A DNA stretch of 64,000 bases from Rhodobacter maris (GCF_900217815.1 NZ_OBMT01000002.1:186001-250000), one strand, 5' to 3'. Positions 17,818 to 27,244 are shown, numbered from the stretch's first letter. Notes: generated by a model from the sequence alone, not told the origin. Numbers and translations are program-made.

Positions 17818-17931
17818 GGCCCCTCCTTTGCGAAACCTGTGACGATACCGGGGAGCGGGTCACGTGCCCCGCCTGCGAGCGGCAACCTAAGTGCCCCGAC
17901 GGGATTGTCCAGTCCAAACGCCGTCGCGGGC

Positions 17932-19425
17932 TCACTTCGGCAGGGTGAAGACCTGGCCCGGATAGATCAGATTCGGATCGCGGATCTGGCCCCGGTTCGC
18001 TTCGAAGATCTGCACGTAGAGATAAGGATCGCCATAGGCCTCGCGCGCAATCGCCCAAAGCGTGTTTCCCGCCGCGATGGTCACGGCGCGGGTGACCGGC
18101 GCCACGGGCTCGGGCGCGGGAGACGCCGCCGGGAGGGCTGCGGGAGAGACGGCGGAGGAGACCGCAGGTTCGGGCGCCGCGGCGCGGGCCGCCGCTTCGA
18201 GAGCGGGGGGGGCGACCGCTTCGAAGCCCTGTTCGGCGCGGGCAAGCACCGCGCCCGCCGCATCGAGCGCATCGACACGCAACACATGCGCGCCCGGAGC
18301 CACTTTCGGCAATTGCATCGCCCAGGCCCCGTCGGCGCCCGCCTGCACAAGCCCCGCTTCGGCACCGTCAATATAGGCGCGCAGAAGGACGCCCCGCGGC
18401 GCGCCACGGCCCGAAATCGCGATCCGTCCCGCGGCATCGAAAGCCAGCGTGTCGATGCCAAGCACTTCCGTCGCCCCCGCGAGCACATGCGCCGCCCCCG
18501 CGGCATCGGTCACCAGCGGAGTTTCGGCCAGCACCTGCGCCGCCTGCAGTTCTGCGGCAATGCGTTCGGGAGCCTTGCGTTCTTGCGCGGCGGCCTCGGC
18601 TATCGCCACCGGGCTCGGCGCGACCGTCAGGCTCTCGGGCGCAATCTGCGCCACGCCATCGGCGCCCGTCACCCGCAGCCGCAGGCTGCGCGGCGCGGCG
18701 GCGGGCGCGATATCGGCGAGCACGGCAAAAGCCCCCTGTGCGTCGCCCCTTGCCGAAGCGATCGGCACGCCGTCGAGCAAGATCTCGACCGCTGCCCCCG
18801 GCGCCACGCGGCCTGCGAGCGTGAGCCCCCCCTCGGGGGTGACGCGCAGGGCATCAAAGCGAATCTCCGGCGGCGCGGGCTTCGCAGGCGATTCGGCCTC
18901 TGGTGGCACCTCGGTGGGTTCTGCCGTGGTGATTTCGGCCGCGGCATCCCCGGACGGGGCGGCAAGATTCCGTCCGGTATCGGCGCGGCCGGGCGCCGCG
19001 GCGGCCGGCTCAATCGGGGCCCGCTCCGCCGGCTCCGTGGCGGCCAAGGGCGCCATCACCCCCGTTTCGCCCGCCCCGGTTTTGCCTGGGCCCGTTTCGT
19101 CTGGACCCGTTTCGTCTGGCCCCGTTTCGCCCGGTCCTGAGGCGCGGGCTTCGGCGGCGGGCGCTTGCGCTTCGGGGGCAGGGCCGGGCGCCGCGCGCTC
19201 GTCTGCGGGCGGCGCCGTCACCGGTGCCGCAGGCGCGGGGGATGAGGGTTCCGGCGCCGATGCCACGGTCGGAGCGGGAGCTGGGGCTGGGGCTGGGGCG
19301 GGTGGCAGGCTGGCGATCCAGAGGCCAAAAGCCGCCGAAGCCAGCACCACAAGCCCGGCCGCGGCGCCTTTGAGCGCGCCGCCCTTCCCTCCGGCACTCC
19401 CGCTTTCGTGCTCCACTCCCGCCAT
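17932..19425 (-). CDS. LysM peptidoglycan-binding protein with Ig-like region and Pro/Ala-rich linker
   Basis: This 497-residue protein begins with a membrane anchor or signal ([20 protein letters not shown], residues about 20-39). An AP-repeat follows, then a long Pro/Ala/Thr/Glu linker with tandem [10 protein letters not shown] units coded by 15-bp DNA repeats around 19091-19135. Two or three beta-sandwich segments lie in the middle ([40 protein letters not shown]). A C-terminal LysM domain ([20 protein letters not shown]...[10 protein letters not shown]) binds the glycan of peptidoglycan. I chose ATG 19425, after GGAAGG. It is probably an envelope protein attached to the cell wall; its job is unknown. 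Confidence 0.85.
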   Translation of the reverse strand: MAGVEHESGSAGGKGGALKGAAAGLVVLASAAFGLWIASLPPAPAPAPAPAPTVASAPEPSSPAPAAPVTAPPADERAAPGPAPEAQAPAAEARASGPGETGPDETGPDETGPGKTGAGETGVMAPLAATEPAERAPIEPAAAAPGRADTGRNLAAPSGDAAAEITTAEPTEVPPEAESPAKPAPPEIRFDALRVTPEGGLTLAGRVAPGAAVEILLDGVPIASARGDAQGAFAVLADIAPAAAPRSLRLRVTGADGVAQIAPESLTVAPSPVAIAEAAAQERKAPERIAAELQAAQVLAETPLVTDAAGAAHVLAGATEVLGIDTLAFDAAGRIAISGRGAPRGVLLRAYIDGAEAGLVQAGADGAWAMQLPKVAPGAHVLRVDALDAAGAVLARAEQGFEAVAPPALEAAARAAAPEPAVSSAVSPAALPAASPAPEPVAPVTRAVTIAAGNTLWAIAREAYGDPYLYVQIFEANRGQIRDPNLIYPGQVFTLPK

Positions 19426-19552
19426 GCTGCCCTTCCTTTCCGGCCCGATCCGGCTGCGGCGGATTTCCGCCGCTTGAGTGTGACCATCTGACCCGGTATC
19501 ACCGGGGAAAGCAACTCCCGCCCGTGCATTCCCAGCCCGAAGGAACCCTGCG

Positions 19553-20125
19553 ATGTCCTTGCCGCCCCTCGTCAAACCCGCCCCCTCGGTCTGCGTTTTC
19601 TGCGGCTCGCGGCACGGGGTGAAAGCGGCCTATGCCGAAGCCGCGCGCGCCACCGGGCAGATGCTCGCCGCACGAGGCTGGCGGCTCGTCTATGGCGCGG
19701 GTGACGTGGGGCTGATGGGCGAGGTGGCGCGGGCAGCGCAGGCGGCGGGCGCACAGACCTTCGGGGTGATCCCGGAGCATCTCTTCAAGCTTGAAGTGGG
19801 CAAGCGCGACCTCACGACATTCATCGTCACCGAGAACATGCACGAGCGCAAGAAAGTGATGTTCATGAATTCCGATGCGCTCGTGGTGCTGCCCGGCGGC
19901 GCAGGCAGCCTTGACGAGTTTTATGAAGTGCTCACCTGGCGTCAGATCGGCCTGCATGAAAAGCCGATCTTCCTGCTCAACACCGAGGGTTACTGGGATC
20001 CGCTCTTGCGGCTCAATGCCCATGTCGTGGCGGAGGGCTTCGCGAGTGCAAGCCTGATCGACATGGTGCAGGTGGTCGACAGCGTCTCGAAGCTCGAGAC
20101 CGCACTGGAGAGCGCTTTCGGCTGA
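19553..20125 (+). CDS. LOG-family protein (cytokinin riboside 5'-monophosphate phosphoribohydrolase-like)
   Basis: This 190-residue Rossmann-fold protein is of the TIGR00730/LOG type. The substrate-binding motif is [13 protein letters not shown] (usual form PGGxGTxxE), and the Arg/Lys motif MHERKKVMF is present. The start [10 protein letters not shown] is also typical. Family members remove the ribose phosphate from AMP or cytokinin nucleotides. The Thr of the usual PGGxGT is Ser here, a mild change. Bacterial members often act on AMP. It stands alone, divergent from the LysM gene, with an ATG at 19553 after GAAGGAA. Confidence 0.88.
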   Translation: MSLPPLVKPAPSVCVFCGSRHGVKAAYAEAARATGQMLAARGWRLVYGAGDVGLMGEVARAAQAAGAQTFGVIPEHLFKLEVGKRDLTTFIVTENMHERKKVMFMNSDALVVLPGGAGSLDEFYEVLTWRQIGLHEKPIFLLNTEGYWDPLLRLNAHVVAEGFASASLIDMVQVVDSVSKLETALESAFG

Positions 20126-20163
20126 GGCGCCCGGCCCCACCCGCGCGGGGGCGCTCCCCCTTC

Positions 20164-21048
20164 TCAGTTCTTGCCGCGCAAGGTGGCGGCGGAATAGAGC
20201 GCGAGCGCGCCCCAGATCAGCGGGAAGGCCACGGCATGAGCCGCGGTGAAGGGCTCGGCAAAGACCACGACCGCAACGAGGAATTGCAGCGTCGGGTTGA
20301 GATATTGCACGAGGCCGAGCGTGGCGAGACGCACCCGCTGCGCGGCATAGCTGAAGAGCATGAGCGGCCCCCCCGTCATCACGCCCGAAAAGACAAGCAT
20401 CAGCGAATGGCCAAGGTCGTTGCCGAAAGCGCCCGAATGCGGGGCAAGCCCGAAGGCGCCGATATGCTGGGCCGCGAGAAAGGAAAGCGCAAGCGGCGTG
20501 AGGATGACCACTTCCGCCAGAACCGAAACGACCGGAGGCACCGCGAGTCGTTTCTTGATCAGCCCGTAAAGCCCGAAAGTGGCGGCGAGCAGCAGCGCGA
20601 TCCAGGGCGCTGCGCCGAGCGCCCAGGTCAGATAGCCCACCGCCGCTGCGGCAATCGCCACCGCCACGCCCTGTGCCCGCCCCATCCGCTCGCCGAAAAC
20701 CGCCATACCGAGCGCCACGGCGACGAGCGGGAAGATGTAATAGCCAAGCGAGGCCTCGACCGCGCGGCCATTCTGCACTGACCAGATGAACCCGAACCAG
20801 TTGATCGAGATCACCACGGCGGCCACGACAAGCACCCGCAGCGCGCGGCCCGTGAGCGCCGCGACCAGCGCCCCGCCGCGGCCCTGCGCCATCACCACCC
20901 CCCCCAAAAGCACCGCCGACCAGAGCGTGCGGTGGGCGAGCACCTCCGCGGGCGGCACCTCGGAAAGCGCCTTGTAATAGATCCCTGAAAGACCCCAGAC
21001 CACGCAGGCCGCAACGATCGCCCAGAACCCCTTGGTGGTCTCTTTCAT
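20164..21048 (-). CDS. rarD: RarD-type EamA permease
   Basis: This 294-residue membrane protein has ten hydrophobic segments. Its opening (KGFWAIVAACVVWGLSGIYYKAL...VPPAEVLAHRTLWS) is characteristic of RarD (chloramphenicol-sensitivity protein) rather than generic EamA. NWFGFIWSVQNGRAVEASLGYYI is a family core motif, and the second half ends with LGLVQYLNPTLQFLVAVVVF. Substrate is unknown. ATG 21048 follows AGGAGAG. The gene converges with the LOG gene and is divergent from tnaA. Confidence 0.9.
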   Translation of the reverse strand: MKETTKGFWAIVAACVVWGLSGIYYKALSEVPPAEVLAHRTLWSAVLLGGVVMAQGRGGALVAALTGRALRVLVVAAVVISINWFGFIWSVQNGRAVEASLGYYIFPLVAVALGMAVFGERMGRAQGVAVAIAAAAVGYLTWALGAAPWIALLLAATFGLYGLIKKRLAVPPVVSVLAEVVILTPLALSFLAAQHIGAFGLAPHSGAFGNDLGHSLMLVFSGVMTGGPLMLFSYAAQRVRLATLGLVQYLNPTLQFLVAVVVFAEPFTAAHAVAFPLIWGALALYSAATLRGKN

Positions 21049-21094
21049 CGCTCTCTCCTGCGTCAGCCCGCCACATCAACCGCGCCGCAAGCGT

Positions 21095-21138
21095 GCCGTC
21101 AAGCCCTGCTTGACGGCGCCGTCGCGCGGTGCCAGATT
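21095..21138 (+). promoter_or_regulatory. Candidate tnaA promoter with overlapping inverted repeat
   Basis: A perfect 10-bp inverted repeat (GCCGTCAAGC, 3-nt loop, GCTTGACGGC; 21095-21117) overlaps a good -35 (TTGACG, 21110-21115). A 17-bp spacer leads to a weak -10 (CAGATT, 21133-21138). The repeat could be an operator or an RNA hairpin. It lies 118 bp before the tnaA start; no experimental start site is known to me. Confidence 0.45.
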
Positions 21139-21255
21139 TCGCCTGCAACCCCTTTGGGCGTCGAGCGCGGTCCGGATCTCCGGGCAACCGCGACGCTTCG
21201 GTCCCATCGTGCAAAGGTTGCCACGAATCCCGGGGCCGATTTCAGGAGCCCCGTG

Positions 21256-22620
21256 ATGAAAACCATCATCGAACCTTTCCGCATCAAATCGGTCGAACCG
21301 ATCCGCCTCACCTCACGCCCCGAGCGGGAGCGCCTGATCGCCGAGGCGGGCTATAACCTTTTCGGGCTGCACTCCGATGACGTGCTGATCGACCTGCTCA
21401 CCGATTCCGGCACCGGCGCGATGTCGTCGCAGCAATGGGCGGCGGTGATGCGCGGCGATGAAAGCTATGCCGGCTCGCCAAGTTTCGCGCGCTTCGAGGC
21501 GGCGGTAAAAAACCTGATGCCGTTCCGCCACGTGATCCCGACCCATCAGGGCCGTGCCGCCGAGGCGATCTTGTTCGCGATCTTCGGGGGGGCAGGCAAA
21601 TGCATCCCCTCGAACACCCATTTCGACACCACGCGCGGCAATATCGAGGCCTCCGGTGCGCGGGGCGACGACCTCGTGATCGCCGAGGGGAAGGATCCGC
21701 AGCGCCTGCATCCGTTCAAGGGCAACATGGATCTCGAAAAGCTCGAAGCCTATCTCGAAAAACATCGCGATGCCGTGCCGGTGGTGATGCTCACCATCAC
21801 CAACAATGCGGGCGGCGGCCAGCCGGTGAGCCTCGCCAATATCCGCGCTGTGGCGGGGCTCGCGCATCGGTTCGGCAAACCCTTCGTGATCGACGGTTGC
21901 CGCTTTGCCGAAAACGCCTGGTTCATCAAGACCCGCGAGGAAGGGCAGGCCGGGCGCTCGATCCCCGAGATCGTGCGGGACTGTTTCTCGGTCGCCGACG
22001 GGATGACGATGTCGGCCAAAAAGGATGCCTTCGGCAATATCGGCGGCTGGCTCGCGCTCAATGATGATGCGCTGGCCGAGGAGGCACGCGGGCATCTGAT
22101 CCGCACCGAGGGCTTTCCGACCTATGGCGGGCTCGCCGGACGCGACCTTGAAGCACTGGCGCAGGGGCTCTCCGAGATCGTCGAGGAGGATTACCTGCGC
22201 TACCGCATCCGCACCAATGAATACATCGTCGAGCGGCTCGTGGCGATGGGCGTGCCGGTGGTGCGCCCGGCGGGGGGGCATGCGGTCTTCATCGATGCGC
22301 GGGCCTGGCTCGCCCATATCCCGCCGCTCGAATACCCCGGGCAAGCACTTGCCGTCGCGCTTTACGAGATCGCCGGGGTGCGGTCTTGCGAGATCGGCAC
22401 GGTGATGTTTGGCCGCGCGCCCGATGGCTCCGAGCACCCGGCGGCGATGGACCTTGTCCGCCTCGCCTTCCCGCGGCGCACCTACACGCAAAGCCACGCC
22501 GATTACCTGCTCGAAGCCTTCGAGGACCTGGCCGCAAGGAAAGACGCGCTGCGCGGCTACCGCATCGTCAAGGAGCCAAAACTGATGCGCCATTTCACCT
22601 GCCGCTTCGAAAAGCTCTGA
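21256..22620 (+). CDS. tnaA: Tryptophanase (tryptophan indole-lyase)
   Basis: This 454-residue PLP enzyme of the beta-eliminating lyase family splits tryptophan to indole, pyruvate and ammonia. The PLP lysine lies in MSAKKDAFGN (Lys256), with the PLP-contacting Asp213/Arg216 of DGCRFAEN, and the motif PTHQGRAAE is near residue 98. Tyrosine phenol-lyase is the close alternative: the opening EPFRIKSVEP and SSQQWA look lyase-like. However, near the C terminus the sequence is GVRSCEIGTV, with Ile where tyrosine phenol-lyase has Arg (GVRSMERG), so I favour tryptophanase. ATG 21256 follows CAGGAG. No Trp-containing leader peptide (TnaC) is visible upstream. Confidence 0.82.
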   Translation: MKTIIEPFRIKSVEPIRLTSRPERERLIAEAGYNLFGLHSDDVLIDLLTDSGTGAMSSQQWAAVMRGDESYAGSPSFARFEAAVKNLMPFRHVIPTHQGRAAEAILFAIFGGAGKCIPSNTHFDTTRGNIEASGARGDDLVIAEGKDPQRLHPFKGNMDLEKLEAYLEKHRDAVPVVMLTITNNAGGGQPVSLANIRAVAGLAHRFGKPFVIDGCRFAENAWFIKTREEGQAGRSIPEIVRDCFSVADGMTMSAKKDAFGNIGGWLALNDDALAEEARGHLIRTEGFPTYGGLAGRDLEALAQGLSEIVEEDYLRYRIRTNEYIVERLVAMGVPVVRPAGGHAVFIDARAWLAHIPPLEYPGQALAVALYEIAGVRSCEIGTVMFGRAPDGSEHPAAMDLVRLAFPRRTYTQSHADYLLEAFEDLAARKDALRGYRIVKEPKLMRHFTCRFEKL

Positions 22621-22632
22621 GCCCATGACATA

Positions 22633-22658
22633 AAACCGGCCCCCGAGGGGGCCGGTTT
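22633..22658. terminator. Bidirectional terminator between tnaA and sodB
   Basis: The near-perfect stem AAACCGGCCCC / GGGGCCGGTTT sits between the two convergent stops, with T/A-rich arms on both sides. It can serve both genes. Confidence 0.8.
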
Positions 22659-22692
22659 CGCTGCTTTCCGGAGGTAATTCGAAGGGTCTGCC

Positions 22693-23292
22693 TCAGAGGC
22701 GCGAGGCGACATTTTCCCAGTTCACGAGCTTGTCGAGGAAGTTCGTGAGGTAAGCCGGGCGCTTGTTGCGGAAGTCGATGTAGTAGCTGTGCTCCCAGAC
22801 GTCGCAGCCCAGAAGCGCGGTCTGGCCAAAGCAGAGCGGGTTCACGCCGTTCTCGGTCTTGGTCACTTTCAGCGCGCCATCGGTGTCCTTCACGAGCCAA
22901 GCCCAGCCGGAGCCAAATTGCGCGGCCCCGGCGGCTGCGAATTCTTCCTTGAACTTGGCAACCGAGCCGAAGGACTCAGTGATCGCCTTTTCCAGCTCGC
23001 CCGGCATGGTCTTGCCGCCCGGGCCCATCATTTCCCAGAACTGGGCATGGTTCCAGTGCTGCGAGGCGTTGTTGAAAATACCCGATTGCGCCACCGAACC
23101 GGCCACATAGGTGCCCTTGACGATCTCTTCGACCGATTTCCCTTCCCACTCGGTGCCGGCGATCAGCTTGTTGCCGTTGTCGACATAGGCCTTATGGTGC
23201 AGGTCATGGTGGTATTCGAGCGTTTCTTTCGACATGCCGAGCGCGGCGAGCGCATCATGGGCATAGGGAAGATCGGGAAGTTCGAAAGCCAT
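22693..23292 (-). CDS. sodB: Iron/manganese superoxide dismutase
   Basis: This 199-residue cytoplasmic enzyme converts superoxide to peroxide and oxygen. The metal ligands are visible: His in EYHHDLHHKAYV, His in NNASQHWNHAQFW, and Asp/His in DVWEHSYYIDF. The Gln in FNNASQHWNH is at the position typical of the iron enzyme, where manganese types have Gly. Some Rhodobacter enzymes accept either metal, so metal use is not certain. ATG 23292 follows AAGGATC. There is no signal peptide. It converges with tnaA. Confidence 0.93.
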   Translation of the reverse strand: MAFELPDLPYAHDALAALGMSKETLEYHHDLHHKAYVDNGNKLIAGTEWEGKSVEEIVKGTYVAGSVAQSGIFNNASQHWNHAQFWEMMGPGGKTMPGELEKAITESFGSVAKFKEEFAAAGAAQFGSGWAWLVKDTDGALKVTKTENGVNPLCFGQTALLGCDVWEHSYYIDFRNKRPAYLTNFLDKLVNWENVASRL

Positions 23293-23400
23293 TGGATTGA
23301 TCCTTTTTGGTTCTGTTGCGACTAAATGAAGCACCGAAACCGCGAAGGTCAAGAGCACTCGGCAAGGTTTTCCTGCACAACCGCCCCCAATGGCCGCACA

Positions 23401-23580
23401 TCACCCTTTCTTGTCCGCTTCGGCCCCGCGCGCCGCCGCCGCAGCCTTCATCCGCGCCAGCAGCTCGTCCTTCGCGGCGCCCTTGCCAAAGGGGTTCTTC
23501 GCCGTGCCCTTGGCATTGTGCTCGGCATGGCGCGGCGCGTTCTGGCCCGGTTTCGGCCCGCCTGATTTCGAATAATCCAT
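23401..23580 (-). CDS. Small conserved-looking basic protein, function unknown
   Basis: This 59-residue hydrophilic protein opens MDYSKSGGPKPGQNAPRHAE and ends in an Ala/Lys-rich helix (AKDELLARMKAAAAARG). The ATG at 23580 has a good AGGAGCGAG upstream, and codon use looks like its neighbours. It has no membrane segment and no motif that I recognise. Proteins of this appearance recur in Rhodobacterales, but I cannot name a family. It sits between sodB and the sox operon on the same strand. Confidence 0.6.
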   Translation of the reverse strand: MDYSKSGGPKPGQNAPRHAEHNAKGTAKNPFGKGAAKDELLARMKAAAAARGAEADKKG

Positions 23581-23643
23581 CACTCGCTCCTGTTTTCCCG
23601 CTTCTCCGCCAGCCCGGGCCGCGAGGCAAGCCCAAACGCAAAA

Positions 23644-23722
23644 GGGGGGCGCTGCCCCCCTCTTTTCCTGCGGAAAATTCACCCCACGGGAATCCGCTTG
23701 CGGACGGGGGGCAGCGCCCCCC
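23644..23722. repeat. 79-bp element bounded by matching 17-bp palindromes
   Basis: It begins GGGGGGCGCTGCCCCCC (23644-23660) and ends with the reverse complement GGGGGGCAGCGCCCCCC (23706-23722). Between them lies another inverted repeat, TTTTCC-TGC-GGAAAA (23663-23677). It follows the last sox gene. It may end that transcript or be a small dispersed repeat. Confidence 0.6.
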
Positions 23723-23730
23723 TGCCCGGC

Positions 23731-24297
23731 TCAGGAGATTTCGCCACCCTTGCGGGAGGAGACCTCAAGAAGCCCCATCACGTAGCCCGCGACCGAGCGG
23801 AAGCAGATCAGGCTGAGCTCCTCCGGCCCCGAGCGCCAGAGCGCTGCCGCGACCTGGGCCGAGCGCGTGCGGCGCATCTCGCCCGGCTTGAGCGCGGCGA
23901 AATCGACCGGGCAAAGCTTCATCAGCACTTCATCGGCCCGCGCCCCGGCAACGGTGAACATCGCGCGCGCATCCGAGACATTGGCCACGAGCGCATGCTC
24001 CTTCGCCAGCGCCTTTTCCAGATCCGTCGCAACCCCGGCCGCTTCGGCATAGCCGCACAGCACCAGAAGTTCATCCGGGCTCATCCAGGCGACCGACCGG
24101 CCGCCCTCGGTCACAATCTCGCGCGGGGCGGGCGTTTTCAGCCCCAGCGCCTTGAGCGCCTTGGCGAGCGCCTTCGAGCCGAGATCGGCGCGCAGGCTCA
24201 CCATGCCCTTCAGCCCGACTTCCGCCACCGTAGCAAAACCGGTGGCGATGGTTTTCCCGTTCAGCGGAGACACCGCTCCTGTCATCATCTCAGACAT
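23731..24297 (-). CDS. soxG: Sarcosine oxidase gamma subunit
   Basis: This 188-residue small subunit belongs to heterotetrameric sarcosine oxidase. The family is recognised from its length, the position after soxA (8-bp overlap), and a GcvT-like fold pattern: AWMSPDELLVLCG, then VANVSDARAMFTVAGARADEVLMKLCPVDF, and the ending ELSLICFRSVAGYVMGLLE. It contacts the alpha subunit near the folate site and probably helps stability; it has no known cofactor. ATG 24297 is used because the longer reading frame has no ribosome site. Confidence 0.9.
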   Translation of the reverse strand: MSEMMTGAVSPLNGKTIATGFATVAEVGLKGMVSLRADLGSKALAKALKALGLKTPAPREIVTEGGRSVAWMSPDELLVLCGYAEAAGVATDLEKALAKEHALVANVSDARAMFTVAGARADEVLMKLCPVDFAALKPGEMRRTRSAQVAAALWRSGPEELSLICFRSVAGYVMGLLEVSSRKGGEIS

Positions 24298-27244
24298 CGG
24301 CCTTTTCTCCCGCCTTGTCGTAGAACACCGGATCACAGATCCGCGCCTTGATCACCACGCCGTTGTCGGCGGGGAAATCGAGCACCTCGCCCATGCGGCT
24401 CGGCCCGTGTTTCACCAGACCCATCGCGATGCCTTTGTTCAGCACCGGCGAATAATAGGTCGAGGTCACGCGGCCCTGCACCTTGCGCTGGTTGTTCTCG
24501 TTCACGCCTTCGTCGACGGCATAGACGCCATCGGGCAGAACCGACCCGTCGAGCGTTTCCAGCCCGACAAGGGTCCAGCGGTCCGGGTCGGTCATGTGCA
24601 CCCGCGCCTGCGCGCGTTTGCCGAGGTAGTCTTCCTTCTTCTTCGAGATCGCCCAGCCGAGGCCGAGATCTTGCGGGATCACGGTGCCGTCGGTCTCGTC
24701 GCCGATCATGATGAAGCCCTTCTCGGCCCGCATCACGTGAAGCGCCTCGGTGCCATAGGGCATGGCGCTGAACGCGGCCCCGGCCTCGTTCAGTTTTTCC
24801 CACAGCGCGAGGCCCATATTCGCGGGCACCGCGATCTCGTAGGAGAGCTCGCCCGAGAAGGAGATCCGGTAGATCCGCACCGGGAAGCCGCCAAGCTCAC
24901 CTTCCTTGAAGGTCATGAAGGGCAGCGCCTCTTTCGAGACATCCATGCCGCCGAGTTTTTCCAACAGCATCCGCGCCTTCGGGCCGACCACGGCGATCTG
25001 GGCATATTCCTCGGTGAGGTTGGCGGTATAGACCTTCCAGTCCCACCACTCGCATTGCAGCCAGTCTTCCATATGCGCGTGGATGTGATCGGCGCCGCCC
25101 GAGGTGGTGTGGCACAGCCACGTATCCTCGGAGAGCCGCACCACCACGCCATCGTCGATCAAAAAGCCGTTGTCCGAGCACATCAGCCCGTAGCGGCATT
25201 TGCCCACCGGCAGGGTCGACATCATGTTGGTATACATCATGTCGAGGAACTTGCCGGCATCGGGGCCATTGACGACGATCTTGCCGAGCGTCGAGGCGTC
25301 CAAGAGACCCACATTGGTGCGGGTGTTGACGATCTCGCGGTTGACGCTGTCGCGGTGCCCCTCGCCCGCGCGCGGGTAGGTATAGGGGCGGCGCCACAGG
25401 CCCACAGGCTCCCAATGCACCCCATGCGTTTCGTGCCAGCCATGCATCGGCGTTTTGCGCAGCGGCTGGAAGATCTCGCCGCGCGCCTCGCCGGTGATCG
25501 CACCGAAGGAAATCGGCGTGTAGGGCGGGCGGAAGGTGGTGGTGCCGGTTTGCGGGATCGGCTGGCCGAGCGCTTCGGAGAGCACGGCAAGGCCGTTGAT
25601 GTTGCTCAGCTTGCCCTGATCGGTTGCCATGCCAAGCGTGGTATAGCGCTTGGTATGCTCGACCGAGGCATAGCCCTCGCGCGCGGCGAGCTGCACATCC
25701 GAGACCTTCACATCGTTCTGGAAGTCGAGGAAGGCCTTGAACTTCAGCTTGTCCTTGGCTTTCGCGGGCATCACCCAAACCGGTGCGAGCGGGGCTTCCG
25801 CCTCGGCGCCACCGGCAAGACCGGCCTCGGCGCAGAGCGCGGTGAGCGTGAGCGCGCCATTGGCGGCGCCGACCACTTCGGCAATCGGCTGCGCCTTGTC
25901 GCCGGTGGGCGGACGGGCCGGATCGGGGCGGAACATCGCCGCCGCCTCATCCCAGAGCACCTTGCCGCCAGCATGCGAATAAAGATGCACGACCGGCGAC
26001 CAGCCGCCCGACATCGCCACCACATCGCAGCCCAGCACTTCGACAACTTCGCCCGCGCTCTCCTGCTTGCAGATCTCGACGGCGACGACCTTCGATTTGC
26101 CGCGCACCTTGGAGACGGCATGGCCGGGCATCACCCGCACGCCCTTGGCCTTCACGGCCTCGGCCAGCGGGCCGTTGGCGGTGGGGCGGGCGTCGAGCAC
26201 GGCGATCACTTTCAGCCCGGCCTTGAGCGCCGCAAGCGCGGTGCGGTAGGCATCGTCGTTGTTCGTCACAACGATGATCTCCTCGCCCGGGCTCACCGCC
26301 CAATTGACGATGTAATCGCGCACCGCCGAGGCGAGCATGACGCCGGGAATGTCGTTGCCGGCAAAGGCAAGCGGGCGTTCGATCGCGCCGGTCGCCACTT
26401 TGGTCACACCGGCGCGCACGCGCCAGAGCCGGTGGCGCGGGCGATCATCGCCCGGCGTATGGTCGGCCACACGCTCATAGACGATGACATAGCCGTGGTC
26501 ATGCACACCGGCCACCATCGTGCGCGTCATCAGGCGGACATTGTCCATCGCGCCAAGGACTTCGAGCGTTTTCTTCACCCAGGCCTCGGGGGCCATGCCC
26601 TCGATCTCGCCGCCATCGACCGGGGCGCGACCGCCCCAATGCGCGGTCTGCTCGGCGAGGATCACGCGCTTGCCCTCTTTGGCGGCTTTCAGCGCCGCCA
26701 TCAGGCCCGCCACGCCGCCGCCCGCAACGAGCACGTCGCAATAGGCATAGGCTTGCTCATAGCGGTCCGGGTCAGCGCGGCGCGGCGCGGCGCCAAGGCC
26801 CGCGGCTTGGCGCACGATCGGTTCGAAGATCTTGTGCCAGGCCCAGGTGGAGACCATGAAGGTCTTGTAATAGAAGCCCGCCGGGAACATCCGGTAGGCG
26901 TAATCATTGATCGCGCCCACGTCGAAAGCGAGGCTCGGCCAGTGGTTCTGGCTCGCAGCGACAGCGCCGTCAAAAAGCTCGGTCGTGGTGGCGCGCTGAT
27001 CGGGCTCGAGCCGGTCGCCTTCGCCAAGGTTCACGAGCACGTTCGGCTCCTCGACCCCGCTCGCCACCAGCCCGCGCGGGCGGTGATATTTGAACGAGCG
27101 CCCGAGCAGCGATTTTCCGGTGCCCAGAAGCGCCGAGGCCAGCGTGTCGCCAGCAAAACCGGTGTAACGGGTGCTGTTGAAGGTGAAGGTGAGCGGCTTT
27201 GTCCGGTCGATCAGACGGCCGCCTTTGGCAAGACGTTGGCTCAT
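24290..27244 (-). CDS. soxA: Sarcosine oxidase alpha subunit
   Basis: This is a 984-residue subunit. Residues about 1-100 form a ferredoxin-like domain (FNSTRYTGFAGDTLASALL). An NAD-binding Rossmann domain follows, with VLVAGGGVAGLMAALKAAK. The second half is a GcvT-type aminomethyl/folate domain (AQIAVVGPKARMLLEKLG; PFMTFKEGELGGFPVRIYRISFSGELSYEIAVP). The enzyme demethylates sarcosine to glycine and delivers the methyl as 5,10-methylene-tetrahydrofolate. It overlaps soxD by 4 bp and soxG by 8 bp, so the three are translationally coupled. Length matches the family (about 1000). Confidence 0.95.
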   Translation of the reverse strand: MSQRLAKGGRLIDRTKPLTFTFNSTRYTGFAGDTLASALLGTGKSLLGRSFKYHRPRGLVASGVEEPNVLVNLGEGDRLEPDQRATTTELFDGAVAASQNHWPSLAFDVGAINDYAYRMFPAGFYYKTFMVSTWAWHKIFEPIVRQAAGLGAAPRRADPDRYEQAYAYCDVLVAGGGVAGLMAALKAAKEGKRVILAEQTAHWGGRAPVDGGEIEGMAPEAWVKKTLEVLGAMDNVRLMTRTMVAGVHDHGYVIVYERVADHTPGDDRPRHRLWRVRAGVTKVATGAIERPLAFAGNDIPGVMLASAVRDYIVNWAVSPGEEIIVVTNNDDAYRTALAALKAGLKVIAVLDARPTANGPLAEAVKAKGVRVMPGHAVSKVRGKSKVVAVEICKQESAGEVVEVLGCDVVAMSGGWSPVVHLYSHAGGKVLWDEAAAMFRPDPARPPTGDKAQPIAEVVGAANGALTLTALCAEAGLAGGAEAEAPLAPVWVMPAKAKDKLKFKAFLDFQNDVKVSDVQLAAREGYASVEHTKRYTTLGMATDQGKLSNINGLAVLSEALGQPIPQTGTTTFRPPYTPISFGAITGEARGEIFQPLRKTPMHGWHETHGVHWEPVGLWRRPYTYPRAGEGHRDSVNREIVNTRTNVGLLDASTLGKIVVNGPDAGKFLDMMYTNMMSTLPVGKCRYGLMCSDNGFLIDDGVVVRLSEDTWLCHTTSGGADHIHAHMEDWLQCEWWDWKVYTANLTEEYAQIAVVGPKARMLLEKLGGMDVSKEALPFMTFKEGELGGFPVRIYRISFSGELSYEIAVPANMGLALWEKLNEAGAAFSAMPYGTEALHVMRAEKGFIMIGDETDGTVIPQDLGLGWAISKKKEDYLGKRAQARVHMTDPDRWTLVGLETLDGSVLPDGVYAVDEGVNENNQRKVQGRVTSTYYSPVLNKGIAMGLVKHGPSRMGEVLDFPADNGVVIKARICDPVFYDKAGEKADV

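Noticed and set aside
21139-21255. TnaC-type leader peptide upstream of tnaA
   Set aside because: No ATG/GTG frame with a Trp codon and a ribosome site exists between the candidate promoter and the tnaA start.
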